Positions 35,150-45,099 of a stretch of 64,000 nucleotides of DNA are shown here, in pieces. The position numbers and the translations under genes were made by a program. Location of the stretch: assembly GCA_963796195.1 (NCBI GenBank), contig CAWCKS010000016.1:124001-188000 (forward strand), written 5' to 3'. Source of the stretch: CAWCKS01 sp963796195. GTDB taxonomy: Bacteria > Pseudomonadota > Alphaproteobacteria > Rhizobiales > Xanthobacteraceae. The number at the start of each line of letters is the position of its first letter. The first letter of the stretch is position 1. Below the pieces are notes generated by a model. It ran no database searches. It saw nothing but the letters and a program-made list of their open reading frames with translations, and was not told where the DNA came from.

Positions 35150-36091
35150 TTATCGTGAGCTGCGAGTGACTGCCCGCGTTGCCACCGCAACCAGGCCTGG
35201 CACCGGCTCGCCACTTTCATCGCGGGTCGAAATCTCGGACAGCGCCAACCGCGACAGCGACGCCTTCGTGAGCTGATCGCAGAGATACGCCTTGCCGTGC
35301 TGGTAGCGCAGCCCGGCGCCGAGCGTGACGTCGTCACCAGCAAATGTCTCGACGGTGAATGCGAGCAGGCCTTGTGCATTGAGCACCCGCCGCGCCTCGC
35401 GAAACAGCGGCGCCAGATCGGGCAGATAGACCAGCGCATCCGCTGCAAAGATCAGGTCGGCGCTCGCGTCCGGCTCCCCACGGAGCAGCTCGCACATGTC
35501 GCCGATCGCGAGGCGATGGTACAGGTCGGTCTCGCGCGCCTTGTCGATCATGCCCGGCGAGAGATCGAAGCCGATCATCTCGTTGACGTAGCGGTCGAAC
35601 GCGCGCGCACCGAGCCCGGTGCCGCAGCCAAGATCGATGGCGCGGCGAAACGCCGGCCAGCGGCCTGCTTCGTGCAGCACCCCGAGCACCGCGTCGCGCA
35701 ACACCCGCGGCCCGCGATAGTGCAGGACGTCGAGCAAGGCGCGGTCGAACTCCGGCGCGTATTGGTCGAACAGCGTGCGCACATAGGCCGGCGGCATCGC
35801 GGCGATCTGCTCGGCGCCGAGCCGCATCAGGTGCAGGCTGGCGCCGTGACGGTCGTCGGCGTCCGCGGCATGCGCCTTTTGGAACGCCGCGATCGCGCCG
35901 TCGCGGTCGCCGAGTTCCTCACGGATTTCGCCGAGCGCGAACCAGGCCGAGGCAAAGCGCGGGGCGGCCTCGACCGCCTGCGCCATGATATCGGCTGCTG
36001 CCAATAAATCGCCGCGCGCCCAGTAATGTCGCGCAGCGTCATAGCGGCGGTCGGCGATCAGGTCGCCCGACGTGATGAAAAGCGGCTGCAC
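35150..36091 (-). CDS. TPR-containing class I SAM-dependent methyltransferase
   Basis: The 313-residue protein has two or three TPR-like helices at residues about 15-90 (ADIMAQAVEAAPRFASAWFA, FQKAHAADADDRHG), then a Rossmann methyltransferase domain with motif I AIDLGCGTGLGARAF and FDLSPGMIDKAR. Proteins of this build occur widely in alphaproteobacteria; the methyl acceptor is unknown. It is divergent from the exonuclease gene across 65 bases, and it sits inside the ligase-associated repair neighbourhood without an obvious link to it. Confidence 0.85.
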   Translation of the reverse strand: MQPLFITSGDLIADRRYDAARHYWARGDLLAAADIMAQAVEAAPRFASAWFALGEIREELGDRDGAIAAFQKAHAADADDRHGASLHLMRLGAEQIAAMPPAYVRTLFDQYAPEFDRALLDVLHYRGPRVLRDAVLGVLHEAGRWPAFRRAIDLGCGTGLGARAFDRYVNEMIGFDLSPGMIDKARETDLYHRLAIGDMCELLRGEPDASADLIFAADALVYLPDLAPLFREARRVLNAQGLLAFTVETFAGDDVTLGAGLRYQHGKAYLCDQLTKASLSRLALSEISTRDESGEPVPGLVAVATRAVTRSSR

Positions 36092-36156
36092 TTGAATCGC
36101 TACAGGTTGGATCCGTAAAGCCTCGCGAGAAGTCTCGTAAGGAATATATATCTCCC

Positions 36157-37204
36157 ATGCGCCCGCAAGACATCCTGACGCCGACGCCCGAAGGCCTGTT
36201 CTGCAAGCCGGGCGGCTTCTACATCGATCCCGTGAGGGCGGTGGACAGGGCGCTGATCACCCATGGCCACTCCGACCACGCCCGCGCCGGCCACGGCGCG
36301 GTGCTGGGGACACAAGAGACGCTCGACCTGATGCGGCTGCGCTACGGCTCGGGCTTTGCCGGCAGCCAGCAGGCCATTCGCTACGGCGAGACGCTGACGC
36401 TCGGTGACACCAAAGTCGGCTTCCATCCGGCCGGCCATGTGCTCGGCTCGGCCCAGATCGCGGTGACATCCAGTGGCATCTGCATCGTGGCGTCGGGCGA
36501 CTACAAGGATGTCGCCGATCCGACCTGCACACCATTCGAACTAAAACGCTGCGATGTCTTCATTACCGAAGCGACCTTCGGCCTTCCTGTGTTTCGCCAC
36601 AGCAAGCCTGAGCTCGAGATCGCCAAGCTTTTGGACTCGGTAAGACTGTTTCCGGAGCGCGCGCACCTCGTCGGCGCCTACTCGCTCGGCAAGGCGCAGC
36701 GCGTGATCGCGCATGCTCAGGCAGACGGGCTACGACGCGCCGATCTACCTGCATGGCGCGATGGACAAGATCACCCGCTACTACCAGGAGCGCGGCATCG
36801 CGCTCGGTGAACTGCGTCCCGCAATGGGCCAGAGCAAGGCTGATCTCGCCGGCCACATCACGCTCGCACCGCCGTCGGCGATCGGCGATCTGTGGTCGCG
36901 GCGCTTTCCCGATCCGGTCTCCGCATTTGCCTCGGGCTGGATGCGCGTGCGCGCCCGCGCGCGCCAGGGCGGCATCGAGCTGCCGCTCGTGATTTCCGAC
37001 CACGCCGACTGGGACGGGCTGTGCGCGACCATCGAGGCTACGGGCGCTGGCGAGATCTGGGTCACCCACGGCCAGGAAGATGCGCTGGTACACTGGTGCA
37101 CGACGCGGGGCTTGCGCGCGCGGCCGCTCGCCTTGCTCGGCTATGGTGATGAGGACGAGGAGACTTCCGCTCCCCTTGCAACGCAAGGCGCAGGCGACGC
37201 ATGA
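36157..37204 (+). CDS. Ligase-associated DNA exonuclease, MBL/beta-CASP fold (frame break near 36714)
   Basis: This is a metallo-beta-lactamase-fold nuclease of the ligase-associated DNA damage response. The metal site is H36-G-H38-S-D40-H41 in ALITHGHSDHARAG; further blocks are GHVLGSAQIAV, VASGDYKDVADPT and ITEATFGLPVF. The frame breaks at about 36714, where one extra base separates AQRVIA from MLRQTGYDAPIYLHG. Repaired length is about 349 aa. The stop overlaps the ligase start (ATGA), so exonuclease and ligase are translationally coupled. Confidence 0.87.
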
Positions 37205-38886
37205 ACCGCTTTGCCGAACTGCTCGACCGCCTCGCCTACGAACCCGGCCGCAACAACAAGCTGCGGCTGATCACGGCGTATTTTCGCGAGGCCAAAGATC
37301 CCGATCGCGGCTATGCGCTGGCCGCCATGACCGGCGCGCTGTCGTTCAAGCACGCCAAGGCCTCGTTGATCCGCGACCTGATCACGGCGCGCACCGACCC
37401 CGTGCTGTTCGGCCATTCCTATGATTACGTCGGCGACCTCTCGGAGACGGTTGCGCTGATGTGGCCGAAGGCAACAGCGCTCACCAACAATGCACCGCCG
37501 CCGACGCTGACCGAAGTCGTCACGACGCTTGCCGGGCTGCCGAAGAAGGAACTGCCGGATCAGCTCGCGCGCTGGCTCGACGAACTCGACGAGACCGGGC
37601 GCTGGGCGCTGCTGAAGCTCGTTACCGGCGCGCTGCGCATCGGCATTTCCGCGCGGCTTGCCAAGACCGCGGCGGCAGCGCTGGGCGACAAGGACGTCCA
37701 CGAGATCGAGCTGATCTGGCCGGGGCTGGTGCTGCCTTACACCGAGCTGTTCGCCTGGCTAGAGGGCCGCGCGGAGAAGCCGGTCAACCGCGACCCCGCG
37801 CCGTTCAAGCCGGTCATGCTGGCGCACGCAATCGAAGCAGAAGACTTCGCCGGATTGAACGCGGCGGACTTCATGGCCGAATGGAAATGGGACGGCATTC
37901 GCGTGCAGGCAGTGTCGGGCCGCAATGAGGATCGCACCGTGGCAACGCAACTCTACTCGCGCACCGGCGAGGATATCACGCCGGCGTTTCCCGATCTGCT
38001 CAACGCGCTGCACAAGCCCGGCACCATCGATGGTGAGTTGCTTGTGGTGCGGGACGGCCGCGTGCAGTCGTTCAACGTGCTGCAACAGCGGCTCAACCGC
38101 AAGACGGTGACGCCGAAGCTGATCAAGGAGTTTCCCATTCATCTGCGCGCCTACGACCTGCTCGCCGATGAAGCCGAAGACCTGCGCGAACAGCCGTTCG
38201 CGGCGCGCCGCGAGCGGCTGGAAGCGTTCGTGCAGGGCTTAAACACCTCGCGCGTCGATCTGTCGCCGCTCGTTACGTTCAACACGTGGGAGGAGCTTGC
38301 TGTCGCGAGGGATGATCCGGCGAGCGCCGGCGCCGGCGCGGACGCCGAGGCGGTCGAAGGCGTGATGCTGAAGCGGTGCGACGCGCCCTACCTGCCGGGC
38401 CGGCCGAAGGGCCCGTGGTGGAAGTGGAAGCGCGACCCGCACGTGATCGATGCGGTGATGATGTACGCCCAGCGCGGCCACGGCAAACGTTCATCGTTTT
38501 ATTCGGATTACACCTTCGGGGTCTGGACCAAAGGCGACGATGGCGACGAGCTGGTGCCAGTCGGCAAGGCTTACTTTGGCTTCACCGACGAGGAGCTGAA
38601 GGAGATCGACCGCTTCGTGCGCAACAACACGCTTGCGCGGTTCGGGCCGGTCCGCGAGGTCGTGCACGAGCCCGACCAAGGGCTGGTGCTGGAGGTGGCG
38701 TTCGAAGGCCTGCAGCGTTCGACCCGTCACAAATCCGGCGTCGCCATGCGCTTTCCCCGCATCAACCGGCTGCGCTGGGACAAGCCACCGCGCGAGGCCG
38801 ACAGGCTCGAGTCACTTGAACGGATGCTGAAAACCGAAGCGGCTAAACAAAATATAATGGAAACCGACCCAACGGACGCGTCTTGA
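37201..38886 (+). CDS. ATP-dependent DNA ligase of the ligase-associated repair set
   Basis: This is a 561-residue ATP-dependent ligase with an N-terminal DNA-binding domain, the nucleotidyltransferase motif I EWKWDGIR (Lys229 is the adenylated residue), motif III IDGELLV, motif IV EGVMLK and motif V PWWKWKRDP, followed by the OB-fold domain. It is an accessory ligase, the main replicative one in these bacteria being NAD-dependent. It is intact and overlaps the exonuclease gene by four bases. Confidence 0.93.
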   Translation: MNRFAELLDRLAYEPGRNNKLRLITAYFREAKDPDRGYALAAMTGALSFKHAKASLIRDLITARTDPVLFGHSYDYVGDLSETVALMWPKATALTNNAPPPTLTEVVTTLAGLPKKELPDQLARWLDELDETGRWALLKLVTGALRIGISARLAKTAAAALGDKDVHEIELIWPGLVLPYTELFAWLEGRAEKPVNRDPAPFKPVMLAHAIEAEDFAGLNAADFMAEWKWDGIRVQAVSGRNEDRTVATQLYSRTGEDITPAFPDLLNALHKPGTIDGELLVVRDGRVQSFNVLQQRLNRKTVTPKLIKEFPIHLRAYDLLADEAEDLREQPFAARRERLEAFVQGLNTSRVDLSPLVTFNTWEELAVARDDPASAGAGADAEAVEGVMLKRCDAPYLPGRPKGPWWKWKRDPHVIDAVMMYAQRGHGKRSSFYSDYTFGVWTKGDDGDELVPVGKAYFGFTDEELKEIDRFVRNNTLARFGPVREVVHEPDQGLVLEVAFEGLQRSTRHKSGVAMRFPRINRLRWDKPPREADRLESLERMLKTEAAKQNIMETDPTDAS

Positions 38887-38949
38887 CCGGCCGATCTGGC
38901 TCCCCAACTGGGTTGTTGCTATAAAGGTGCTTCGGCAGGAGACGACCAA

Positions 38950-39255
38950 ATGCCCGAAAGCGTGAAGGAATTGCCCGCGCAGCACGACAACCTGTCGCGC
39001 TTTCTCGGCGGCTCGCCGCTCACAGTGACATTCCGCCTCGTGCTGCTGTCGGTCCTGGTCGGCGTCGTGCTCGCCGCGATCGGCTTCGATCCCTGGAACA
39101 TCATTCACAGCATCCGCCTCCTGTTCCAGCGGCTCTACGAGTTCGGCTTCGACGCGATCAACTGGGTCTGGCGCTACTTCCTGCTCGGCGCGGTCGTTGT
39201 CATCCCGATCTGGCTCATCACGCGGATTGCCAGCACTTCGCCGCCGCGCCGCTGA
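38950..39255 (+). CDS. Small two-helix membrane protein (DUF6460-like)
   Basis: This 101-residue protein has two hydrophobic segments: TFRLVLLSVLVGVVLAAIGF (about residues 27-46) and a C-terminal one around YFLLGAVVVIPIWLITRIA. It matches a rhizobial small-protein family I recall as DUF6460, of unknown function. It follows the ligase gene by 63 bases and precedes the MATE gene by 18 bases. Confidence 0.75.
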   Translation: MPESVKELPAQHDNLSRFLGGSPLTVTFRLVLLSVLVGVVLAAIGFDPWNIIHSIRLLFQRLYEFGFDAINWVWRYFLLGAVVVIPIWLITRIASTSPPRR

Positions 39256-39273
39256 GCGAGCCAACCTGACCGC

Positions 39274-40599
39274 GTGAATTCACCCACCGAGGTCACGACT
39301 ACAAAAGTCTTCGCCATCGCGGGACCCGCGATGGTGGCGAACCTGACGACGCCGCTGCTCGGTATCGTCTCGACCTCGGCGATCGGCCGGCTCGGCGACG
39401 CCGCCCTGCTCGGCGGCGTCGCGATGGCCGCGATCGCGTTCGATTGCGTGTTCTGGCTGTTCGGTTTTTTGCGCATGGGCACCGTGGCGTTCACGGCGCA
39501 GGCGCTCGGCGCCCAGGACCGTGTCGAGATCCGCGCGGTGCTGGCGCGATCGCTGATCATCGCTGCCATCATCGGCGTGTCGCTGGTCGTGCTGCAACGA
39601 CCGCTGGCGAGCCTGATCTTCGGCCTGATGGGCGGCAGCGAGGCTGCGACCGCGGCCGCAAACCGCTACTTCGCGATCAGGATGTGGTCGGCGCCGTTTG
39701 CGCTCGCCAATTACGTGCTGCTCGGCTGGTTCGTCGGCCAGGCCCGGATGCGCACGGCGCTGTCGCTCCAGCTCGCCATCAACTTCACCAATATTCTTGC
39801 GACCATCGCCCTCGTCATCGTACTCGACTACGGCATTGCCGGCGCGGGCGCGGCGGCGGTCATCGCCGAGGCAACCGGCGCGCTGTTCGGATTCATCGCC
39901 GCGCGAAAGCTGCTCCGCGGCGGCTTTAGCGGGCTTCGCCGCGTCGTGTTCGACCGCGCCCGCGTGCTGCGGCTGATATCGGTCAACCGCGACATCATGA
40001 TCCGTACCGCGTCGCTGATCGCGGCGTTCTTCTTCTTCACCGCGCAGGGCGCCCGCGCCGGCGAGATCACGCTCGCAGCCAACGCCGTGCTGAACAACTT
40101 CATGATGATCGGTTCTTTTTTCCTGGACGGCCTTGCCAATGCGGCCGAGCAACTCTGTGGCCGCAGCATGGGCAGCGGCGACGGCAACGCCTTCCGCAAG
40201 GCGGCGCGGCTGGTCTCCGGCTGGTCGTTCGGTTTTGGCGTCGCGATCTCCGCGATCTTTCTTCTGTTCGGGAGCGGCTTGATCGACGTCATGACCTCGA
40301 ATGTGAACGTTCGCGCGACCGCGCGAACGTTTCTGCCCTATGCGGCGCTGGGGCCGACCTGCGCGGTGATGGCCTACTGCTTTGACGGAATTTACATCGG
40401 CGCGACCTGGGCGCGCGACATGCGCAACCTGATGATCGCGGCGCTCGCGACCTATCTCGCCGCCTGGTACCTGCTGCAGGGCTTCGGCAACACCGGCCTG
40501 TGGATTTCGTTCTTGATCTTCCAGATGTCGCGCGGCCTTTATCAGGGTGCGCGGTTCCCGACGCTGGCACGACGTTCATTTGAAGGAGCAAGGGCATGA
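39274..40599 (+). CDS. MATE family efflux transporter (DinF-like)
   Basis: This is a 441-residue, 12-helix transporter of the MATE/DinF subfamily, which exports drugs or metabolites using ion gradients. N-terminal AGPAMVANLTTPLLGIVST and the duplicated six-helix layout support this. The start is GTG at 39274; no ATG lies close. The gene is intact, and its stop overlaps the following MBL gene as ATGA. Confidence 0.9.
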   Translation: MNSPTEVTTTKVFAIAGPAMVANLTTPLLGIVSTSAIGRLGDAALLGGVAMAAIAFDCVFWLFGFLRMGTVAFTAQALGAQDRVEIRAVLARSLIIAAIIGVSLVVLQRPLASLIFGLMGGSEAATAAANRYFAIRMWSAPFALANYVLLGWFVGQARMRTALSLQLAINFTNILATIALVIVLDYGIAGAGAAAVIAEATGALFGFIAARKLLRGGFSGLRRVVFDRARVLRLISVNRDIMIRTASLIAAFFFFTAQGARAGEITLAANAVLNNFMMIGSFFLDGLANAAEQLCGRSMGSGDGNAFRKAARLVSGWSFGFGVAISAIFLLFGSGLIDVMTSNVNVRATARTFLPYAALGPTCAVMAYCFDGIYIGATWARDMRNLMIAALATYLAAWYLLQGFGNTGLWISFLIFQMSRGLYQGARFPTLARRSFEGARA

Positions 40600-41330
40600 A
40601 ACTGCAATTTGTCGGATGCGGCGATGCGCTTGGTTCCGGCGGCCGTTACAATACCTGCTTCCACGTCACTGGAGCGCATGCGAATTTCCTGATCGACTGC
40701 GGCGCCTCTTCGCTCCCGGCGCTGAAGAAGCTCGGCATCGCGCGCGATGGCATCAACCTCATTCTGATCACGCACTTTCACGGTGATCATTTCGGCGGCC
40801 TGCCGTTCCTCCTGCTCGACGCCCAGTTCACGCGCCGCGGCCGGCCGCTCACCATCGCCGGGCCCGTCGGGATCAAACGCAAGCTCACCGACCTGATGGA
40901 GGCGCTGTTCGAAAATTCCTCCAAGACGCAGCAGCGCTTTGCGCTAGAGGTCGTCGAGCTCGAGCCGCAGCAGATGCGCGAATTCGGTCCGGTCAAGGTC
41001 ACGCCGTATCCGGTCGTGCACGGCGAATCCGGCGGGCCGTTTCTCGCTTATCGCATCGAAGCGGAGGGCCGCACCATCGCCTACAGCGCCGACACCGAGT
41101 GGACCGACACGCTGATCCCAACGGCGCGCAATGCCGATCTCTTCATCTGCGAGGCCTATTACTACGACCGCGTGGTCAAGAACCACCTCGACCTGAAGAC
41201 GCTGGAGCAGCATCTACCAGCGATTGCGCCGAAAAAGCTCGTGCTCACGCACATGAGCGACGACATGCTTGGAAGGCTCGACGAGCTGCCGCACGCAACT
41301 GCAAGCGATGGTTTGGTGATCGAGCTCTGA
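40596..41330 (+). CDS. MBL fold metallo-hydrolase, RNase Z-like
   Basis: The 244-residue protein has the zinc motif H60-F-H62-G-D64-H65, a later His in PVVHGESGG, the metal-bridging Asp in AYSADTEW and a final LTHMSDD motif. It resembles the RNase Z/arylsulfatase subgroup of the metallo-beta-lactamase fold but lacks a long exosite arm, so tRNA 3' processing is unproven. It is translationally coupled to the MATE gene and convergent with pyrD three bases away. Confidence 0.85.
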   Translation: MKLQFVGCGDALGSGGRYNTCFHVTGAHANFLIDCGASSLPALKKLGIARDGINLILITHFHGDHFGGLPFLLLDAQFTRRGRPLTIAGPVGIKRKLTDLMEALFENSSKTQQRFALEVVELEPQQMREFGPVKVTPYPVVHGESGGPFLAYRIEAEGRTIAYSADTEWTDTLIPTARNADLFICEAYYYDRVVKNHLDLKTLEQHLPAIAPKKLVLTHMSDDMLGRLDELPHATASDGLVIEL

Positions 41331-41333
41331 GCG

Positions 41334-42429
41334 TCAGATCGGCCAGGGTTCGGCGGTGATCTGGGCGGCATCAGCGCCGACGATCTCCGACAGCGACTTG
41401 TGCCGGGTGCGCTCCAGCGTCGAGACGAGATCGCGCTTGATCTCCTCGATCAGGCCGAGGCCCTTGAACACCAGCGACGAATAGAGCTGGACCAGCGTCG
41501 CGCCGGCGCGGACCTTCATCAGCGCAGTGCCACCGGAATCGATGCCGCCGACCCCGATCAGCGGGAACGCGCCCTCGACCCGCACGTAAGTCTCCGCCAG
41601 CATCCGTGTCGATAGCTTGAACAGCGGACGCCCGGAGAGGCCGCCCTGCTCGATTGCGCGTTCGACGTCGCGCAGGTTCGGCGGCCGCATCAAGGTGGTG
41701 TTGGCGATGATCATGCCGTCGACGCGGCGGCTCCGCGCAATCTGCACGACATCGTCGAGTTCGCTGAGCGACAGGTCGGGCGCGATCTTGAGCAGCACTG
41801 GACAGTCGCCGGCGCGCGCCCGCGACCGCTCGCGCGCGTCGATCACGCGCGACAGCAGATTGTCGAGCGCCGAGGCCTGCTGCAGGTTGCGCAGGCCCGG
41901 TGTGTTCGGCGAGGACACGTTGACGGAGAAATAGCTCGCCACCGGCGCAAAAGTCTCGATCAGCTTGACATAGTCGGCGGTGCGATCGACCGAAGTCCTT
42001 GTTGGCGCCGACATTGACGCCGATGATGCCGCCATGATGGGCGCGCGCCGCAAGCCGCCGCAACACCACCTCGGCGCCGTCATTGTTGAAGCCCATGCGG
42101 TTGATGACGGCATTATCGGGCGTTAGCCGAAACAGTCGCGGCCGCGCGTTACCGACCTGCGGGCGCGGCGTCACCGTGCCGATTTCGACAAAGCCGAAGC
42201 CGAGCCGCAGCAGCGCGTCCGGCACTTCGGCGCTCTTGTCGAAGCCGGCGGCAAGCCCGACCGGATTGGGAAAGTTGAGGCCAAAGGCACGCGTCGCAAG
42301 CCGCGGATCATCCTCGCGGCGGCGGCCCTGCGGCAACAAGCGCAGGCCACTGATGGCAAGGCGATGCGCCTCCTCGGCATCGATCCGGCGCAGCAATGGC
42401 AGGGTCAATGCATCGAACGCACGGATCAC
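41334..42429 (-). CDS. pyrD: Quinone-dependent dihydroorotate dehydrogenase (frame break near 41995)
   Basis: PyrD oxidises dihydroorotate to orotate in pyrimidine synthesis, passing electrons to quinone (class 2). The N-terminal membrane helix region, NPVGLAAGFDKSAEVPDALL, INRMGFNNDGAE, NVSSPNTPGLRNLQQ (catalytic Ser) and IGVGGIDSGGTAL are present. The frame breaks at about 41993-41996, where an extra base sits between GVNVGANKD and SVDRTADYVKLIE. Repaired length is about 364 aa. The start ATG at 42429 overlaps the DUF952 stop. Confidence 0.92.
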
Positions 42430-42770
42430 GGCGACAGCTCCGGAAGCTGATGCGTACCGTCAGAGCGCAAGGGCATGTCGAACACGTCCGTGACCGCTGC
42501 GAGATCAAGCTCGGCGTAGAGATGGGGGAACAGCGCGCCCTCGCGCGCCGGCTCCCAGCGCAACTTGTTGCCGAGCGCGGCGGCGTCGATGGCAATCAGG
42601 AACAGGCCCTTCTGGCCGGCGAAATGCTTGCGGGCCGTCGAGTCCACCTGCTGGGCGGTCGAGAAGTGGATGAAGCCGTCGCTAAGATCGACCTCGCTGC
42701 CGCGATAGACGCCCTGTCGCTCGGCCTCGCGCCAGGCCGATGCCGAGCAAATCTTGTAAATCGTGGGCAC
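42426..42770 (-). CDS. DUF952 domain protein
   Basis: From a GTG at 42770 the product is 114 aa and is entirely DUF952 (TIYKICSASAWREAE, DGFIHFSTAQQVDSTARKHF, LRWEPAREGALFPHLYAEL). The fold is related to ADP-ribosyltransferases/Tpt1-like proteins, function unknown. A longer frame to 42950 has no family match. It overlaps pyrD by four bases, a pairing common in this order of bacteria. Confidence 0.85.
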   Translation of the reverse strand: MPTIYKICSASAWREAERQGVYRGSEVDLSDGFIHFSTAQQVDSTARKHFAGQKGLFLIAIDAAALGNKLRWEPAREGALFPHLYAELDLAAVTDVFDMPLRSDGTHQLPELSP

Positions 42771-42956
42771 CGTAGGATTCTTCGTTTTGTGTTGTGTTTG
42801 AGCTGCTTTTTGGACGCTAACCGTCCGAAAGCCGTGCAGGCCTTGGGACCGTAGTGTCGCGGACCTGCAATCGCAAGGGCGGATCGGGTGCGGCATTTCT
42901 GATCCGCGCGGCTCGCGATATGCTTCGGATGTGCGTGTCCTTTTGGACAAACGAAG

Positions 42957-43022
42957 ACGCTTCTCCGGGAAAACCGGTGCCCATCCCCGATCGAGTCGAG
43001 GACATGCTTTTCCGGGACATGT
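42957..43022. repeat. Degenerate copy of the GAGCATGATC...TTTCGG palindromic repeat
   Basis: The stretch has CCGGGAAAACCGGTGCCCATCC followed by GACATGCTTTTCCGGGACATG, resembling the repeat at 19171-19219 with one arm altered. It lies in the 253-base gap between the DUF952 gene and the small protein upstream of it; otherwise that gap shows no gene. Confidence 0.5.
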
Positions 43023-43023
43023 G

Positions 43024-43404
43024 CTATGGTCGGCACTCTTCGAAGATCAGCGTCTCGTACCACTTGCGCTCGTCGGTGGGCGACGGCCAGGCGCCCGTGT
43101 GCTTGGGAGGCGGTCCACACACCGCAGGCAACTTGGCAAGCTCGGTCAGCACCGTGACGCGCGTGCGGTAGGCGCTGCACTTGGCGGTCACGCCAGCGGT
43201 GCTGGCGGCCTTCAAGTCGCGATCGGCCTGTTCGAGCGCCGCCTGCGAGCGCCCAACAAGCGTTTCGCAATCGACACGCTCCGCCGGCCACCACGTGTAG
43301 GCCGCCGCAGCGCCGATCGCGGCGAGCACAACGGCCATGCCAAACACCTTACCGCGGCTGGCGCGGCGACGTCCTGGACCTGATGACCAGACGTTTCTCG
43401 TCAA
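43024..43404 (-). CDS. Small single-pass membrane protein of unknown function
   Basis: I do not recognise a family. From a TTG at 43404, which overlaps the lysK stop (TTGA), the product is about 126 aa: a basic N-terminus (GPGRRRASRGK), a transmembrane segment (VFGMAVVLAAIGAAAAYTWW) and a periplasmic part with four cysteines. An internal ATG at 43341 would start just before the membrane segment. Close coupling to lysK suggests co-expression only. Confidence 0.6.
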   Translation of the reverse strand: MTRNVWSSGPGRRRASRGKVFGMAVVLAAIGAAAAYTWWPAERVDCETLVGRSQAALEQADRDLKAASTAGVTAKCSAYRTRVTVLTELAKLPAVCGPPPKHTGAWPSPTDERKWYETLIFEECRP

Positions 43405-45033
43405 TCCGTCCTCTTCAATGCCGCATCGATCATGGCAATCGAGTTGCCGAGACCGTAGACCGCAACGAATGAACCGAAGCGTGGGCCCTTCTCCTGGCCG
43501 AGCAGGACCTGGTAGAGCATGTTGAACCATTCGAGCGACACGCCGGGCCGGCCATCCTTGCCCTTCTTGACGCTGTCAAGAAACGGTTCGCGCCGGCCGA
43601 TTTCGTACAAGACGTTCTGGATGTCCTCGGCGACCGCGTCATCAGGCAGACGCGCCAGCGCGTCGCGCAAATCGGTCAACGCGACGCGCTCGCTCGCGGT
43701 CGGTTCGCGGAACCGCTTCGTCGGCAGCACGAAGTCGCGATAGTAATTGATGGCATAACCAACCAGCGCATCGAGCTTCGGGTGTGTCTTTGGCGTCACG
43801 CCAGGGCGGTAGCGGCCAATGAAGCCCCACAATGTTTCCGCGTTCTCCGCATTCGACGATGACACCAGCGTCAGCAGCATCTGGAACGTCACCGGCATGT
43901 CGGACGCCGGCGGATGCCCGCTGTGAATGTGCCAGGCCGGATTGCCGAGCTGCTGCTTCAGATCTTGTCGCGGATAGCCGTCGACAAATTGCTGGTAGTC
44001 GTCGACATTGCGCGGAATGACGTCGAAATACAGTCGCTTCGCTGACTTCGGCTCGCGGTACATGAACAGCGACAGCGACTCCGGCGACGCATAGCGCAGC
44101 CATTCGTCGATGGTAAGCCCGTTGCCCTTCGACTTTGAAATCTTCTGGCCATTCTCGTCGAGGAACAGCTCATAGTTGAAGCCTTCCGGCGGGGCACCGC
44201 CCATCGCCAGACAAATCCGACCCGACAGCTTCACCGAGTTCGATCAAATCCTTGCCGGCCATTTCGTAGTCGACGCCGAGCGCGAACCAGCGCATCGCCC
44301 AATCGGCCTTCCACTGGCACTTGACATGGCCGCCGGTGACCGCGGTCTCGACCTTCTCGCCGTACTCGGGATCGACGTAGACGATGGTCCCCTTCTTGAC
44401 GTTGCGCTCGACCATCGGGACGTAGAGCACCTGGCCGGTCTTCGGACTGATCGGGAGAAACGGCGAATAGGTCGCGCGCCGCTCCGGCCCGAGTGTCGGC
44501 AGGATGATGTCCATCGCCTTGTCGTAGACCTCGAGCAGGCGCAGCATCGCCGCGTCAAAGCGGCCCGACGTGTAGTAGTCGGTCGCGCTGGCAAACTCGT
44601 AGTCAAAGCCGAAGCGATCGAGGAACGCGCGCAGCCGCGCGTTGTTGTGGTGACCGAACGATGGATACTCATTTGAAAATGGGTCCGGCACCCGCGTCAG
44701 CGGCTTGCCGAGATGCGCCGTCAACATCTCCTTGTTCGGTACGTTGTCCGGAACCTTGCGGAAGCCGTCCATATCGTCGGAGAACGCGAGCAACCGCGTC
44801 TTGATCTTGTCGTCGGTCAGGACGTGAAAGGCGTGCCGCACCATCGAGGTGCGCGCGACTTCACCGAAGGTGCCGATGTGCGGCAGCCCCGACGGGCCGT
44901 AGCCGGTCTCGAACAACACCTCGTCTGTCGGTTTCTTCTTCAGTCGGGCGACAAGCTTGCGCGCCTCCTCGAACGGCCACGCGCTGGACTGCTCGGCAAC
45001 CTTGCGCAGGTCATCGGGGGTTACGGTTAACAT
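43401..45033 (-). CDS. lysK: Class I lysyl-tRNA synthetase (frame break near 44239)
   Basis: This is the archaeal-type class I LysRS found in many alphaproteobacteria in place of the class II enzyme. The HIGH-type motif is PHIGTFGE (His52) and the KMSKS motif is KISKSKG. The frame breaks at about 44236-44241: an extra A separates GKDLIE from SVKLSGRICLAMGG. Repaired length is about 544 aa. The ATG at 45033 is preceded by AAGGACATT. As an essential gene here, the break is most likely a sequence error. Confidence 0.92.
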
Positions 45034-45099
45034 AATGTCCTTCTCTTTCAGGCGCGGAACACTATCAGCGCGGCGGCATCAGCGAAACCGCGAGATCTT

